The position numbers were made by a program, and so were the translations under genes. A stretch of 64,000 bases of DNA from Rhynchopus euleeides (Eukaryota; Euglenozoa; Diplonemea; Diplonemida; Diplonemidae), in assembly GCA_963210315.1 (NCBI GenBank), contig OY723294.1:558001-622000 (forward strand), read 5' to 3'. This document shows positions 20,330 to 31,527 of this stretch, in pieces. Numbering within the stretch: the first letter of the stretch is position 1; every line of letters begins with the position of its first letter. Below the pieces are notes generated by a model. The model ran no database searches. It had not been told where the DNA came from and saw only the letters and a program-made list of their open reading frames with translations.

Positions 20330-21035
20330 TTGGCGGACCCCCTGGCAAGCGAGTCTTGTGGTGAATGGGTCACCTCCCGGTTCCTCTCTCAGGGATCCGT
20401 GCTCGGGTCCAGCCTCGGGTGCCGGAGGTTAGTCCAAAAAATGGATCTCGGGACCGATCTGCCGCAGACCCGGGCGTGCAAGGACTTGGATACAATACAT
20501 GCACATGCCACAGGGGGGTCTGGGGGGCGGAGCCCCCCAGCCGCCGGAGGCCACGGTAGTGAACATCTGTTTCTTCCGGGCGTACAGATCCCGGGCTGTT
20601 CCTTCCGTGGGTACAGATTCTGCATGAGCTGGCTGCGTCCTCCAGGGGCTACACAGGGTGGGCTGCATCCCATTCCCTGATGGGACCCCAAAGGGTTTGG
20701 TCCAAGACAGGTATACAGCACAGGGGGGGTCTGGGGGGCGGAGCCCCCCAGCCGCCGGAGGCCACGGTAGTGAGCATCTGTTCCTTGTAACCGTACGATT
20801 TTGTGAGCTGCCTGCATCCTCCCGGGGTGGTCTGTATTCCATCCCCAATTGACCCCGAAGGGTGTTGGAAAAAAGACAGGCAGACGGCACAGGGGGGTCT
20901 GGGGGGCGGAGCCCCCCAGCCGCCGGAGGCCACGGTAGTGAACGTCCGTCCCTTCGCGACCTGCGTTTTCTCGGGGTTTGACAAAGAAACTGGACAGAAA
21001 GCCGGTCGGGTAACTTGCTCGCAGTCTGACTGAAC
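20330..21035. repeat. Tandem hairpin-repeat element (GGGGGGCGGAGCCCCCC family), plus orientation
   Basis: Three tandem units start near 20511, 20721 and 20889, spacing ~170-210. Each carries GGGGGGCGGAGCCCCCC, a near-perfect stem with a tiny loop, then CAGCCGCCGGAGGCCACGGT. Each unit ends in a less conserved spacer containing a CTGGACC/GACCCC-like box and CAAGACAGG. A leader (20390-20480, with GGTTCCTCTC and GTGCTCGGG) precedes the array. An inverted copy of leader plus two units lies at 45340-45690. No protein is convincing: the in-frame proteins read through the palindromes on both strands equally well. Confidence 0.8.
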
Positions 21036-21141
21036 ATGAGTCCACTCATCTGCGAGGCTGCCAGCCGCCACCAGTTTTCCACCACCACCCCGGATTTTTC
21101 CCGGAAATCTTTTTTTTTTTCCTTAAATCATAGTGTCATAA

Positions 21142-22776
21142 CGGCCGTCATGGAGGGAGTGGATTTTCTGAGAATTCACTACCTCAGTTCCCGCTACCGA
21201 AATATAAAAACGGCCGTTTTCATGTTTTGTTGGCGAAAAAACGGCCGTTTTTTCCCCCTCCTATTTTCCTTTGGAGATTCGCCTCCTGCTTACCGTACCG
21301 AGCTGAGGAAACACACTTGACAACTCCCTGTTGCCTGCACATGACATTGGGCACTGCGATTCTCTGTCGACTGTACAAAGAAAAATGGCTTCCGCCCTGC
21401 CTGTCGCTCGACAAGCAGCAGACACCCGAGAGCAGAGAGGAGTGTAGCAGCCCGGTTCGCCCCCGGGTTGTCCCAGAAATCCAGCACACCCTCGGAACGT
21501 GGTGGCGTTGTCGTAGATCACCCAGGCCCTGCTCGTGACCTCCCCGAAACGGAGGGGAGGTGGCACCGGAGTTCTGACACCCCTACGACTCATGCGGCCG
21601 TACGCGCTCGGGCACAGACGGCGGACCGCAAACCAGAAGGACTTCCCTGATTCCGTGCCGTCCCACCTTCTGCGCATGCGGTCGCCAGCCCAGGCCAGCT
21701 CCCCTTCCAGGGGCACTGGGGGGTCGTACTTCCCCACCTCAGACACTTTCTCGATGACATTCTCAATGTCGGTGTACACTGCGTCGACAGGGGCACGCCG
21801 TTGGGCACACCCAGCTGCGCATCGCAGTACTTCTGGAGCAGCGATGCGAGGGGTGCCGTCAGGCGGGACTCGAGCCCAGCGATTTCGTGGGCATCTCTGC
21901 CAACCGCAGAAGCGACGCACACGTAGCAGGGCCGCTGTCCTGCAGCGGGCCCGGAAGATTGTATAAATGCCCGGGGACGTGGTGCAAGGTGCAGATCCAC
22001 TCAAGCGGTGCAGGTAGTGTGTGTCGGAGAGAAGCGGGATCGCACGGCCGGTGGTGCCGTCTTGCTCGCCTGCTTCTCCCTCTCAGCTGCGTCAGAGATG
22101 TGGCACAGCACATCCTTCAGCGCCAGTGCGGTCGTGAACCCATCCAGCTGGTGCTGCATATTGCCCGGGATGATCGCCCGTGCCTTCGGGAATAAATCAG
22201 CGAAGGCGGTGTCCTTCTCATCTGGGGTGCTGTCGCCGAGATCAAGAGAAAGCTCTGTCAGAAGAGCCCTGATGCCAGTGAGCGACACCCACCTCTGCCT
22301 GCACGGTCATCCACGACACACGTGCCTAGATTGGCCGCAACCATGTTCAGCCCCTCCTCGGGACACACTTCTTGACAGCATCATGCACCATGCCAGCCGG
22401 TGATCCGGTGAACAACGCACCCGGGCGATCCGAAGTTGCAAGCCTGCCACTGAGGGTATCGCACTCCGACAGCGCCAGCTGTTCCCCTGGCTCTGCACTT
22501 TCAACGCTGCGTTCTTCTTCTTCTTGATATGGCGCGGTCAGTCAAAGTGGTCCACGAAGTCTGAACTCTTCGCATCATACTTGAAGGCGCGCTCACAATG
22601 CTTGCTGCAGGGTATCCCTTGCAGTGGGGAGGCACTCCTGGTGGTGGGATCTCGCCTGCTGACCCACGCCCCATACAAAATTCCCAGGTAAAAAAAACGG
22701 CCGTTTTTTAAAATGCTGAAAATCAGCGGCCGTTTTTGCAAGTCCACAAAATACAAGGGATTTTATAAAACGGCCG
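21142..22776. mobile_element. Candidate decayed DNA transposon with CGGCCG subterminal boxes
   Basis: CGGCCG within AAACGGCCGTTT-type boxes occurs at 21142, 21211 and 21242 on the left and at 22698, 22727 and 22771 on the right, mirror-symmetrically. Between them lie minus-strand coding relics. Multiple subterminal boxes at both ends are typical of DNA transposons such as hAT or P types. I see no certain terminal inverted repeat or target duplication, so the limits are approximate. Confidence 0.5.
21261..22288 (-). pseudogene. Decayed coding sequence inside the CGGCCG element
   Basis: Protein-like stretches on the minus strand fall in different frames. 22288-22010 reads MSLTGIRALLTELSLDLGDS and on to HISDAAEREKQASK. 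21880-21800 has LESRLTAPLASLLQKYCDAQ. 21790-21480 has DIENVIEKVSEVGKYDPP and EVTSRAWVIYDNATTFRGC. The changes of frame have no obvious splice sites between them, so I read this as a frameshifted relic, perhaps of the element's transposase. The family is not recognised. Confidence 0.4.
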
Positions 22777-23000
22777 CTATGCAACCATGTTAAATGTGAG
22801 GATTGGCCTCACTTTAGACCCCCTATAAAATGCTCTGCTTCTTGCGTTCTTCAATCGCACATTGCAAAGTCAGAAGGGGGGCTTCGATGCGGTGTGCCGA
22901 CAAGGGCACTTTTGGTGCATGTCCTGGTTGAATAGGTGAAAAATGACGAAGACTGCCGGAAACTAACGAGCACCGAAGACCCCCGAAAGCTGCAAAATAT

Positions 23001-23824
23001 ATATGGCCTCGTCCCAAAAAACCCCCCCCCAAAGTGGCCTTTTTGGGGTTTTTTGCTGAAAACCTGAAAAATACAGGACATAACCGGTCCTGACCCCCAA
23101 ACCTGGCCCAAAAGTGATATCTGGGGCTATCCGGGGGTTTCCTGGGGCAAATGAGGGTGCAGGGGGGTCTGATTCTGGTGGTGATTTCCTCTCCCACGGC
23201 CTTTCTTCGAGGGGGCTCCTCCCCCCCTGAAACCACCTCTTCCGGGCCTTGACTGAAGATTCAGAAACACTTGAGGCGAGGGTCCTCGACAGTGTTGGCA
23301 ATCGCCAGAACTGTCCAGCAACATCAAGTCCTGTCATCAAGTTACCGAAAGCCGCAAAGCACGAACAGAAGAAACACTATCATTCTGCCCGTTGCTACAA
23401 GCACAGGGCGGCAGATCAGCGCTGGCATACTCTCAGACTCTCCGAGATAGTCAGATTGTTCAAGCTCAAACCCCACGACAAGGGTGTGCAAGTTTCCTGG
23501 CATAAAACAAAGAACTCTGAACAGCACACGCAACCCGCTTGAGAACGTGTGTCCGGATGAGAGGGCTTCAGTCAAGGCCCGGAAGAGGTGGTTTCAGGGG
23601 GGGAGGAGCCCCCTCGAAGAAAGGCCGTGGGAGAGGAAATCACCACCAGAATCAGACCCCCCTGCACCCTCACTTGCCCCAGGAAACCCCCGGATAGCCC
23701 CAGATATCACTTTTGGGCCAGGTTTGGGGGTCAGGACCGGTTATGTCCTGGATCTTTCAGGTTTTCAGCGAAAAATCCCAAAAAGGCCACTTTGGGGGGG
23801 GGGGGTTATGGGACGAGCCCATAT
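23001..23824. mobile_element. Foldback element with ~258 bp inverted arms
   Basis: 23001-23258 and 23566-23824 are reverse complements over essentially their whole length, with only a few mismatches and a length change in the C/G homopolymer. Arm ends read ATATGGCCTCGTCCCA and its complement. The 307-base loop has no coding sequence. The frames that appear in each arm are mirror images and not genes. Transcribed, it would form a long hairpin. Confidence 0.9.
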
Positions 23825-24312
23825 GGAAATGTGTGCGCGCGCGCATCTCACTGCAAGGTTGGAAGGCAGGGGACAATAACCCTTTCTCTTCTGGCGACAG
23901 AAGCAACACACACCGCTAGCCCTGTTTGCGTCAGAGAGATAGGGGGATGCTCCAGCCAGAGCAAATACAATGCGAAGTGAGTCACCACCACAGCAGAAGA
24001 CAGGCACATCAAACAATAGACCCTGCTAAAAAAATATGAGCCAGACGTGGCTGAGACTGTGTGTGTGTGTGTGTCAAAAAAAAACATATATTCCACCCCA
24101 ACCAACGTCACCCACCGATCGTGGATCAGAAAGAAGAAGAACACCCCCAACCCCCCACACCTCCACCACCCCCGACGCCGATGGCACGGCAACAAATCGA
24201 AAAAAACCATCTCTCGAGACCCCCCCCCCATGCCCATGACCATGCCCCATCATGACACCACCCACACCCCCTACCACCCCCGTCCTCCTCCGCCGATGTT
24301 GCCCCGGACCGT
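23825..24312. other. Spacer downstream of the SAM-PDZ-PSP1 gene
   Basis: Holds a short (GT)n run at 24059-24074 and otherwise A/C-rich unique sequence. It is the 3' flank of the minus-strand gene that ends at 24313. No gene seen. Confidence 0.5.
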
Positions 24313-27300
24313 TTAATCCAGGGTGGGGATCGGGGGAGCGCTGAGATCGAGGGGCTCGCCCCTGTTGCCGACACCGGGTTGGCAGTTGTTGAGCCAGATG
24401 CGGCAGCCGAACTTCAGGTAGCCGTCGTGGAGGAGGCCTGAGAAGTCGGGGTGGGCTGTGGACGTGCTGTAGTGCAGGGTCAGCTTCTTCTTGTCGATCT
24501 GGAACTCCGCCCGGTGGAGGTCGATCGGCAGGGCGTGTGCCTCGACACGCGTCTTCATATACTGCAGTGCAACCTCCTCCTCCCCGAGCAGGCCCTTCCA
24601 TGCCTGCACCTCACCATCCGACGCGACGTACTTCGCGCGGAATCTATCCCCCTTCTTCCCGCCGGCGCGTGCGCCGGAGACAAGGCCAATGTCAACACCG
24701 TCTGTGGTTTCGACCACAACGAATGTCCCGGCTGCCAGACGCTGTGGTGGGTGTGGGTGTGGGGTTTTTGAAAAAAAACCGGTCTTCTCCGCGCGACGCG
24801 GAGGGGGGAGGGGGGGAGGGGGTGTGGGTTCTTGACTCAGGAACAGGGAGAGTTCGTGAGCTTGTTGCAGTTTTCCCCCCAGGCTTTTCCCCCCATCGTC
24901 GCATACCTGGTCAAACATAAACTCACCCCGCCTGCCGTGCTTGAACAGCACGGCAAGGCGGATGTTCATGTTCCCAGTGGGGCCTTCCTGCCCATAGCCC
25001 GGTTTGCTGAAGGAGCTGCGCGGGCTGCCGTGTGGGCTCTGCTGCCCCTGGATCTGGGTGACGTGCTGCTGCTGATGTTGCTGTTGCTGCTGTTGTTGCT
25101 GCTGCTGCATCTGCTGCAGGTGCTGCTGCGGCTGGAACTGCTGGTGCGGCACCTGCTGCACGCGCTGCTGCATCGGCGCAGCCATCATGCGCTGCTGGGG
25201 GAAGTTCTTCTGCGAGAATGGGCGCTTCTGAACCTCAATCACAAACTGCAGCAAACCACGTTCCCGAATCTTGCGCACAGCATCGAGCAGATCGCCTTCG
25301 GTGAAGATACGGTGCCCATTCACGGTGTGCAGAATGCACCCGGCAACGATGCCAGCCCTGCTGCTCGCCCTCTGTGGGTCGACAGATGTGATCACCAACG
25401 CAGGAGGGTCCACCATCGTCCCATATTCGAACCCGAGCGGCTCGAACTGCATCGTGAGGCACATCGTGAAGGCTTGCATCTGGCCCTGACCCTGCCCCTG
25501 CCCGCCGAACATCATGCCACCCATCTGCTGCGTCGGGCTCCCAAGCTGATGCTGCATGACCATCTGGCCCGCAGGCGCCTGCATCGGCATCTGCTGGGGG
25601 AACATCGACATCGGCGGCGCCGTCGGCGCCTGGTTGACGAAGTTCAGCTGCTGCTGCTGCTGCTGGGGCTGGGCCTGCTGCTGCGGCTGCGGTATCGGCT
25701 GCTGGAGAGCCGGCTGGGGCTGCTGTGCCTGCTGAGGCTGCTGGGGCTGCGGTGGCTGCTGTGGCTGTGCCTGCGGGGGCTGTGGCTGGGCCTGCGGCTG
25801 TGCTGCAGGCTGCGCCGCCACCGGTGACTGCGGCACCGGCACAGCCACAGGCTGGGTCACTGGCCCAGGGCTCGACTGCGCCGCCTGCGCCACAAGCTGC
25901 CGGTATCGCTCCACCTCGCTCTCCTTCTGCTGCAGCTGCAGCTCGACAGACCGTGTGTCCGGCTGTGCCGCCGCCTGCGCAGGCTGTGCTGGGGGCGGGT
26001 TCACCTGCTGCTGCGCAGGGCTCCCTGGCGGGGCAGCCGCTGGCGCCGCCTGCTGCGGGGAGGCCATCGGGGGGGTTGCCTGGGCAGCGGCAGGCGACAA
26101 GGCGTTCTCCATCTCGTTGTAGTCAGAGATGGTGTTCATCTGCACCGACACCAGAGAAGACCCAGGCGTGAAGCTGGGCGGCTCGTGATACTCGCTGCAC
26201 GACGACAGCAAAGTCGGCGGCATCGACCCGTGCTCCGACTCGATCGTTGAACCTGTGAAGCCGCGTGACCGCGCACCCGAAGGCGACTCGCTATCGCGAT
26301 TGCCACCATACGCCATGAACATGCCCATGTTCGCATGCTTGCTGGCGGTGCTGCTCTGCATCGACGGGAGGCTGTTGAAGGAGGACTGCATCGACATCGA
26401 CTCCTCACTGTCGCCCCCCCCATAGGGGTCGTGCCGCCACGACGACGTCGACGCGCTCGTCGCGGTCGACGCCGAATCCGTCGACTTCGCCGACCCGGCC
26501 CGCCGCCTCCGTTTGCCCTCCTTCAGCGCCTGCAGCTCGTACTTCAGGCGCTCCATCTCCGCCTCCTGCTCCTGCACCTTCGCCTGCAAGCTCTGGTTCT
26601 CAGAGGCACCCGACGCTGTCGCCGCCTGTGGCGACTTCGGAGCAGGCGACTGCGGCGGTATCGCAAGCGGCAACCCAACGGCACGGACCGATGATGCTGT
26701 ATGTGTTGTGTGGTGTGGAGAGCTCTGTGCCACCCGAGTGCCATACCCGTGCACAGCTGCGCCAGCAGCGTCAGCGATGCGCGGCGCTCGGGCCCTGCAG
26801 GCGGGGCCACGATGTTGCACTCCAGCTTCCCGATAGTCAGCGTCCCCTCCTTGTGCGACACCTGCCGCACTTCGGAGATCTGCGTGACGGGGCATGTGAT
26901 GCAGTGGCTGAACATCACACCCACCCACCCCACCTCCAACACAACGCCCAACAAACCATACCTCACACTTCCCGTTGGCCCACAGCTGCAGAACCCCATC
27001 GCTGATGGTGAAGGTGCAGGTATCCCCATCAGCATCTGTGAAGCTCACCTCCGTGACAGACGGCTTGAACCCCAGGGGTGGCTTGGGCACGCCACGCCGC
27101 GCGCGGGAGATCCCGTTTGTCGCCACCTTGGCGTAGCTGCAGATCTTCGCAATGTTGTGCAGAATCCTGTCGCGGTTCTGCTCATTCTGTTGCATGCGCG
27201 GAGGGTGAGACGCGATGAAACGACACCCCCTCTCATTCACAAACACACCACTCTCTCTCTCTCTCTCTCAACTGCCCTGAATCACTTTTCTTGCTGTACC

Positions 27301-28611
27301 CACTACACACCGAGCAACAAGCCGATAGCAAACACCTCCCACACTGCCCCACACCCCCCAGTGGCACTCCCCAGCGTACCGACACAGCTTAAAGACACAC
27401 TCTGTGGCAGAGAAGAGATGCCACACCCACACCCGCACCTGCCCCCACCCCCCATCATCACCATCACGCTTCCCCAACCGGGCAGGAGAAGTAGCAAGGC
27501 AACACACCTCCAGAACAGCGGAGCAGGACTTCGACCCATCCGAGGCTGTCAGGGAGTTGTCCCCGGAGTCGAAGGTGATCTCCGTGATCCCCTCGATCTC
27601 GATGGCCTCGCGCAGCATCCAGTCGAGGCGGCGCTCCTTCCCAACAGACAGCTTCCTCCCCGCCCCCAGCGAGATCTCCGACCGCTTCTCCTTCGCCGCC
27701 TCCGGGGTCGCCGCAGCGGACCCCGGCGCCGCCGCAGCCCCTGCGCCTGGCTGCGCCTCCCCCACCACCTCTGTGGGCCACTTCCCTGTCTCCTTCCACT
27801 TCTTCAGCTTCGACATGGGGTCCATATACCCTGCAGGCTTTGTGAGAGTCCCAATGTCAGGCACCTTCCGGATATCCGCCGCGCTCTCCAGACGGGTCAC
27901 CTCCAAGGGAGTCGCGCTCTTCAGCTTCAGGACATGGTTGAGTACGGCAATGGTGTGCATAGGATCGTTGACAGGGTTCCTTTTGTCGTGCCTCAGCTGG
28001 AGGATCACCGTAGGCTCATTCGATGACGCATGGGGTTTCACCGCAATCTGCGTGGTGGTGGCGCCGGAGGAGGACGGTTTTTCCTGGAGGAAGACCCTCT
28101 CGATGTCCTGAACCCTGAGAGAGGTGCTGATGGTTGCCTCCAGGGAGGAGAGGAAGAAGAAGGCGGTTGTGACGGAGAGGACCCGCTCCGTCTTGCGGCC
28201 CTTCTCCGACATCTCGTCGGCGATGCGCCAGCAGTAGCACCCCATCTTGCAGAGGTCGGAGAAATGCTGTGCGAACTTCGGGGGGAGCGTCACCTGCTCC
28301 ATCCGGTCCCAAGATGCTGCTCCCGCCGGGAGACTGCCTGAAGAAGCAGCGGGTTGGACGGCGGCGGCGGCGGCTGCGGCTGCAGCATCTCGCTTCGCCT
28401 GATGCATCTGCTGCTGCTCCGCAACAGCGGCCAGCAGGCGCTTGCAGTGCCCCCTCTTGAACCCCACCTCCAGCAGGTCTGCCTCTGTGAGGGTGCGGAC
28501 GCTGCGGAGGTCATCGTACCCCTCATCGACCAGCTTATCGAGATAGTCTGTTAGGTTCAACTCCTCAAGGAAAGCTTTGACCTCCGCAATACCATCGCTG
28601 GCGGACACCAT
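24313..28611 (-). CDS. SAM, PH-like, PDZ and PSP1-domain protein, five exons
   Basis: Predicted exons 28611-27508, 27186-26969, 26907-26747, 26696-24907 and 24741-24313, all GT-AG with matching phases, give 1,233 residues. Residues ~8-70 are a SAM domain (LTDYLDKLVDEGYDDL). About 105-235 and 330-500 are PH-like (GCYCWRIADEM; SFTDADGDTCTFTISDGV). About 525-560 is a coiled coil, followed by a Gln/Pro-rich region. About 905-990 is a PDZ domain (PPALVITSVDPQRASSRAGI). About 1073-1200 matches the PSP1 C-terminal domain (GTFVVVETTDGVDIGLV, FQIDKKKLTLHYST). PSP1 domains occur in bacterial and protist proteins of poorly defined role. SAM and PDZ suggest a scaffold. I chose ATG 28611 because the in-frame upstream ATG lies beyond a CT repeat. 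Intron 4 (165 nt) is a multiple of three without stops, so its retention would be coding-neutral. Confidence 0.85.
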
Positions 28612-28614
28612 TGC

Positions 28615-28633
28615 GAGAGAGAGAGAGAGAGAG
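28615..28633. promoter_or_regulatory. CT/GA tract abutting the start codon of the SAM-PDZ-PSP1 gene
   Basis: A pure dinucleotide tract, CT on the gene's strand, lies three bases upstream of ATG 28611. A second (GA)n of similar length lies in intron 1 (27252-27268). Such tracts can act as pyrimidine-rich initiators or GAGA-type sites. A regulatory role here is inference from position only. Confidence 0.35.
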
Positions 28634-31527
28634 GGTCGAAACAACTGTCAAGAGGGACCCTTCTCTCCGACTTCCCCCCTCTTTGGGGAAGCTGCTCACA
28701 GCGGAGGGGGGTGGTGGGGGGTGGTGGTGGTGGTGGGGTGGGGTGTACAGAAGGAAGGACCTCTACAAAGGTCTGGAGACTTGTCTTTTTTGTCCCCTTT
28801 TTTTGAAAAAAAAAGCAGAGAAAGCGATAAGAAGATAGATAGGGGGGGGAAAAACGAGCGGGGTGGGTGGGTGGGCTGTGTGTGTTGTTGTTGTTGTTGT
28901 TGAGTGTAGCGTGGGGAGCAGTGGGGGAGGGAGAGGGGGGTGGGGTGGGGCGGCGAATGTGTAGTGGCCGCAGCACAGACACAGACGCACGCCTCTTCCC
29001 CGCCTCGCGCGCGCCCCCTCGCTCCCCCCCTTCCCCCTGTCACAGAGGGGGCTGTGGTGGGGTGGGGTGGGGGGCAGCCCTGCGTTGGTGTGGTGTGGTG
29101 TGGTGTAGCGTGATGCTGCAGAAAAGTAAAACTGTGTCAAAGTGCACCGTTTATAGACATAATGTGCGAAGCATTTTCTGCAACACTATCAGCTACCACG
29201 GGCGGGCGGAGCATCAACAAGCTTGCAATGCCTATTGGCAGGGGGAGAGGGGGGAAGGGGGGAGCGGAGAGGGGGTCAAGAAACTTCTTCTGTCAGTCTC
29301 TGTCTCACTTGGATGTGGTCTACGCGGTGCCGCTTCCACACACTCCCCACCGCATGCTTGAGGTGAGGGGGTGCGGTGCGCGGGTGAGTGCAACACTGAA
29401 CCAACGAGAATACCGCCGTTCGTAGAACCTGTCTTCGACAACTGCACAACAAAGGCCCAGGCCTCTGCCCTGCAGTGTGAATATACGACGGGTATATGCC
29501 CGGCAGCGTCTTGATGTGTGGGGGAGATGGTGTTCGTAAAACAACCAACTCGGGTACTGCGGTTCAGAGCACTGCATGATCGCCGCACATTTGAAATTGC
29601 TCGTGATCCCTACGGGGATGAGGGGGGAGAAAAGCGCGGGTGCAGTGGCAACGTGGCAATGACAACACTGGGCCTGGCAGATGCCCATCAGCATCGTATG
29701 TCGCACACCACGAATGCATCATCCCGTTTGCCTGCCCGCCGAGGCCCCGCGCTTTCACCCCAGGCACCCCCCCGTGGTGAGAACAGAGGAAACAAAAGGC
29801 CCAAGGAGCCAAAGGGAAAACAAACAAGAGAAAACACACGAGACGGGGGCGCCCTGCTGAGGCCCGTTTGGTAGTGCACCAAAAGGGGGTGTGGCGGGTG
29901 CGCCCTGCACAGAGGGGTTCGAGTTCGGCACACGATACGTTGGTGTTGATATGGGATATCAGTATGGCTCTGGTTCTGGTTAAAAGGGATGGGTGACGTG
30001 CGACACGTCAAAAACGCACATTCGTGGGGTTCCTTCAGAGGGTGCCGAGGGCGGCGGAGAGACAACACAGGGAAAGGGGATATGTGCGTATGCACCGTAT
30101 CTAGAGGTGTCCATTGCGTAGGCAAACAGGGGCGATGCCGGGAAGGCTCATTGGTCATAGTTTTCCCTGATTTGTCTGAGGACGCGGGGGCACCTCCGGA
30201 CAACACACGGCAAGCACAAAAAGGGTTGGGCAGCTGTGGGTGGGGCCGAGGGCAGTGCGAATGACACACACCTCGACAGCACCAGCGACAGGGACACGCA
30301 AAAATAAGACCCCCCTTGCGAAAGGCCGGGATGATGCGACGGCGGGATACACGCAGGATGCGCGTGTGTTCCGGTGTGCTCGAGCGGCGGGATGATGTGC
30401 AACACCCCCCTTCAAGCAAAGACATGCAACAAAACGAGGAGAAAATAGGGTCAGGACGTGGGGAAAATAGACACGCACACCCCCCCCCCACCCGCCCTCC
30501 CCACGGCCTACAAACCTCCCCTCTCCACCCTCGTTGCTGGCTGCATGCCGGCTGTACAATACAAAGGAGATGGAACCGTCGACAGCCGGTAGCTGGCAGC
30601 ACACGAGGCGCATGCATGCGCATGCGGGTGGAGTGGGGGGAGGTGTGAATGCCGGGTGGGTAAAGACGCGTTGGCACCGTCCCCAGGCCCAGGCTCGGAC
30701 CTTCAGTCAAGAGGTGGTGGTTCGTAATGGCACTTCGAATGACGCCAAACGATTGCCGTCGGTGGGCAGGGGCGAGCTCGCTCTCACACTCGCGTGGAAG
30801 AGGGGGGGGGGGTGGGGGGGGATCCAGTCAGGAAATCGTTGTCAGAAATTGTGAGAAACAGAAACATGTAAAAAAGATAAGGCTGTTGTTTGTGCGCCAA
30901 AATCCGGTGTAAAAAAATGCAACAAAAAAAAGACATGAATGGCGCACTCCTTGCACTATCAGGTAGGAACACCCTGCCTTCAGCAAAACTGTAAAGAGCA
31001 GATTCCGAACTAAATTGAGATTTTTTTGGTGGGCGTCTCAAAGGCTGCAAAGGCCTTGTGAAGTGGCGTGCGGGTGGCAATCCTATAGCTTCAGTCGTAC
31101 GACATCCTTCGCTGCATCGCGACTTTTGCGTCGCTTCGTCGCTTGCAACTCGGGGGGAGGGAGAGAGGGGAGGGGGACCTCGAAGAAGGGAAGAAAAGGA
31201 GAAAATGTGTCGACGCTGGTGTTGGTCTCCGCGGCTTTGCTTGAGTTTTTGTTTTGCGGTGACGCCTCCACACCCACACCTCGGCCCCTGCTGGAGGGGG
31301 TGAGGTGGAGCGAGTGAGGGGGCACGCGTGCACAAGAAACTGGGCGCGACAGCTTTTCCGGTCCAATTCGAGGTGGAGTGGAAAGGAAGGGGGAACAGTC
31401 CAACAAAATATTATGGAGAGGGTGTGGTGCGGTAAAAGAAGAGCCGCAGTCTCAAGAACCTTGGTTGCCTTGTCAGAGCAATGCATTCCGGCGGTGTGGG
31501 TCACACCGCTGTCTCACCTCAGACATC
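28634..31527. other. 2.9 kb intergenic region
   Basis: Short frames occur on both strands but none has domain content or sensible composition. Purine/pyrimidine-skewed patches and G runs occur at 28705-28745, 28845-28960 and 30805-30825, and a (TGT)n run near 28883-28900. I see no RNA gene and no transposon ends. Confidence 0.5.

Noticed and set aside
20389-21090. Frames with repeated GGWGAPPPRPP or GGSGGRSPPAAGGHGSEHL
   Set aside because: They arise from the palindromic hairpin repeat, which reads open on both strands. Spacer sequences show no codon conservation.
22823-23980. Paired proteins starting MVSGGEEPPRRKAVGEE on opposite strands
   Set aside because: They are the two arms of the same foldback element, not a divergent gene pair.
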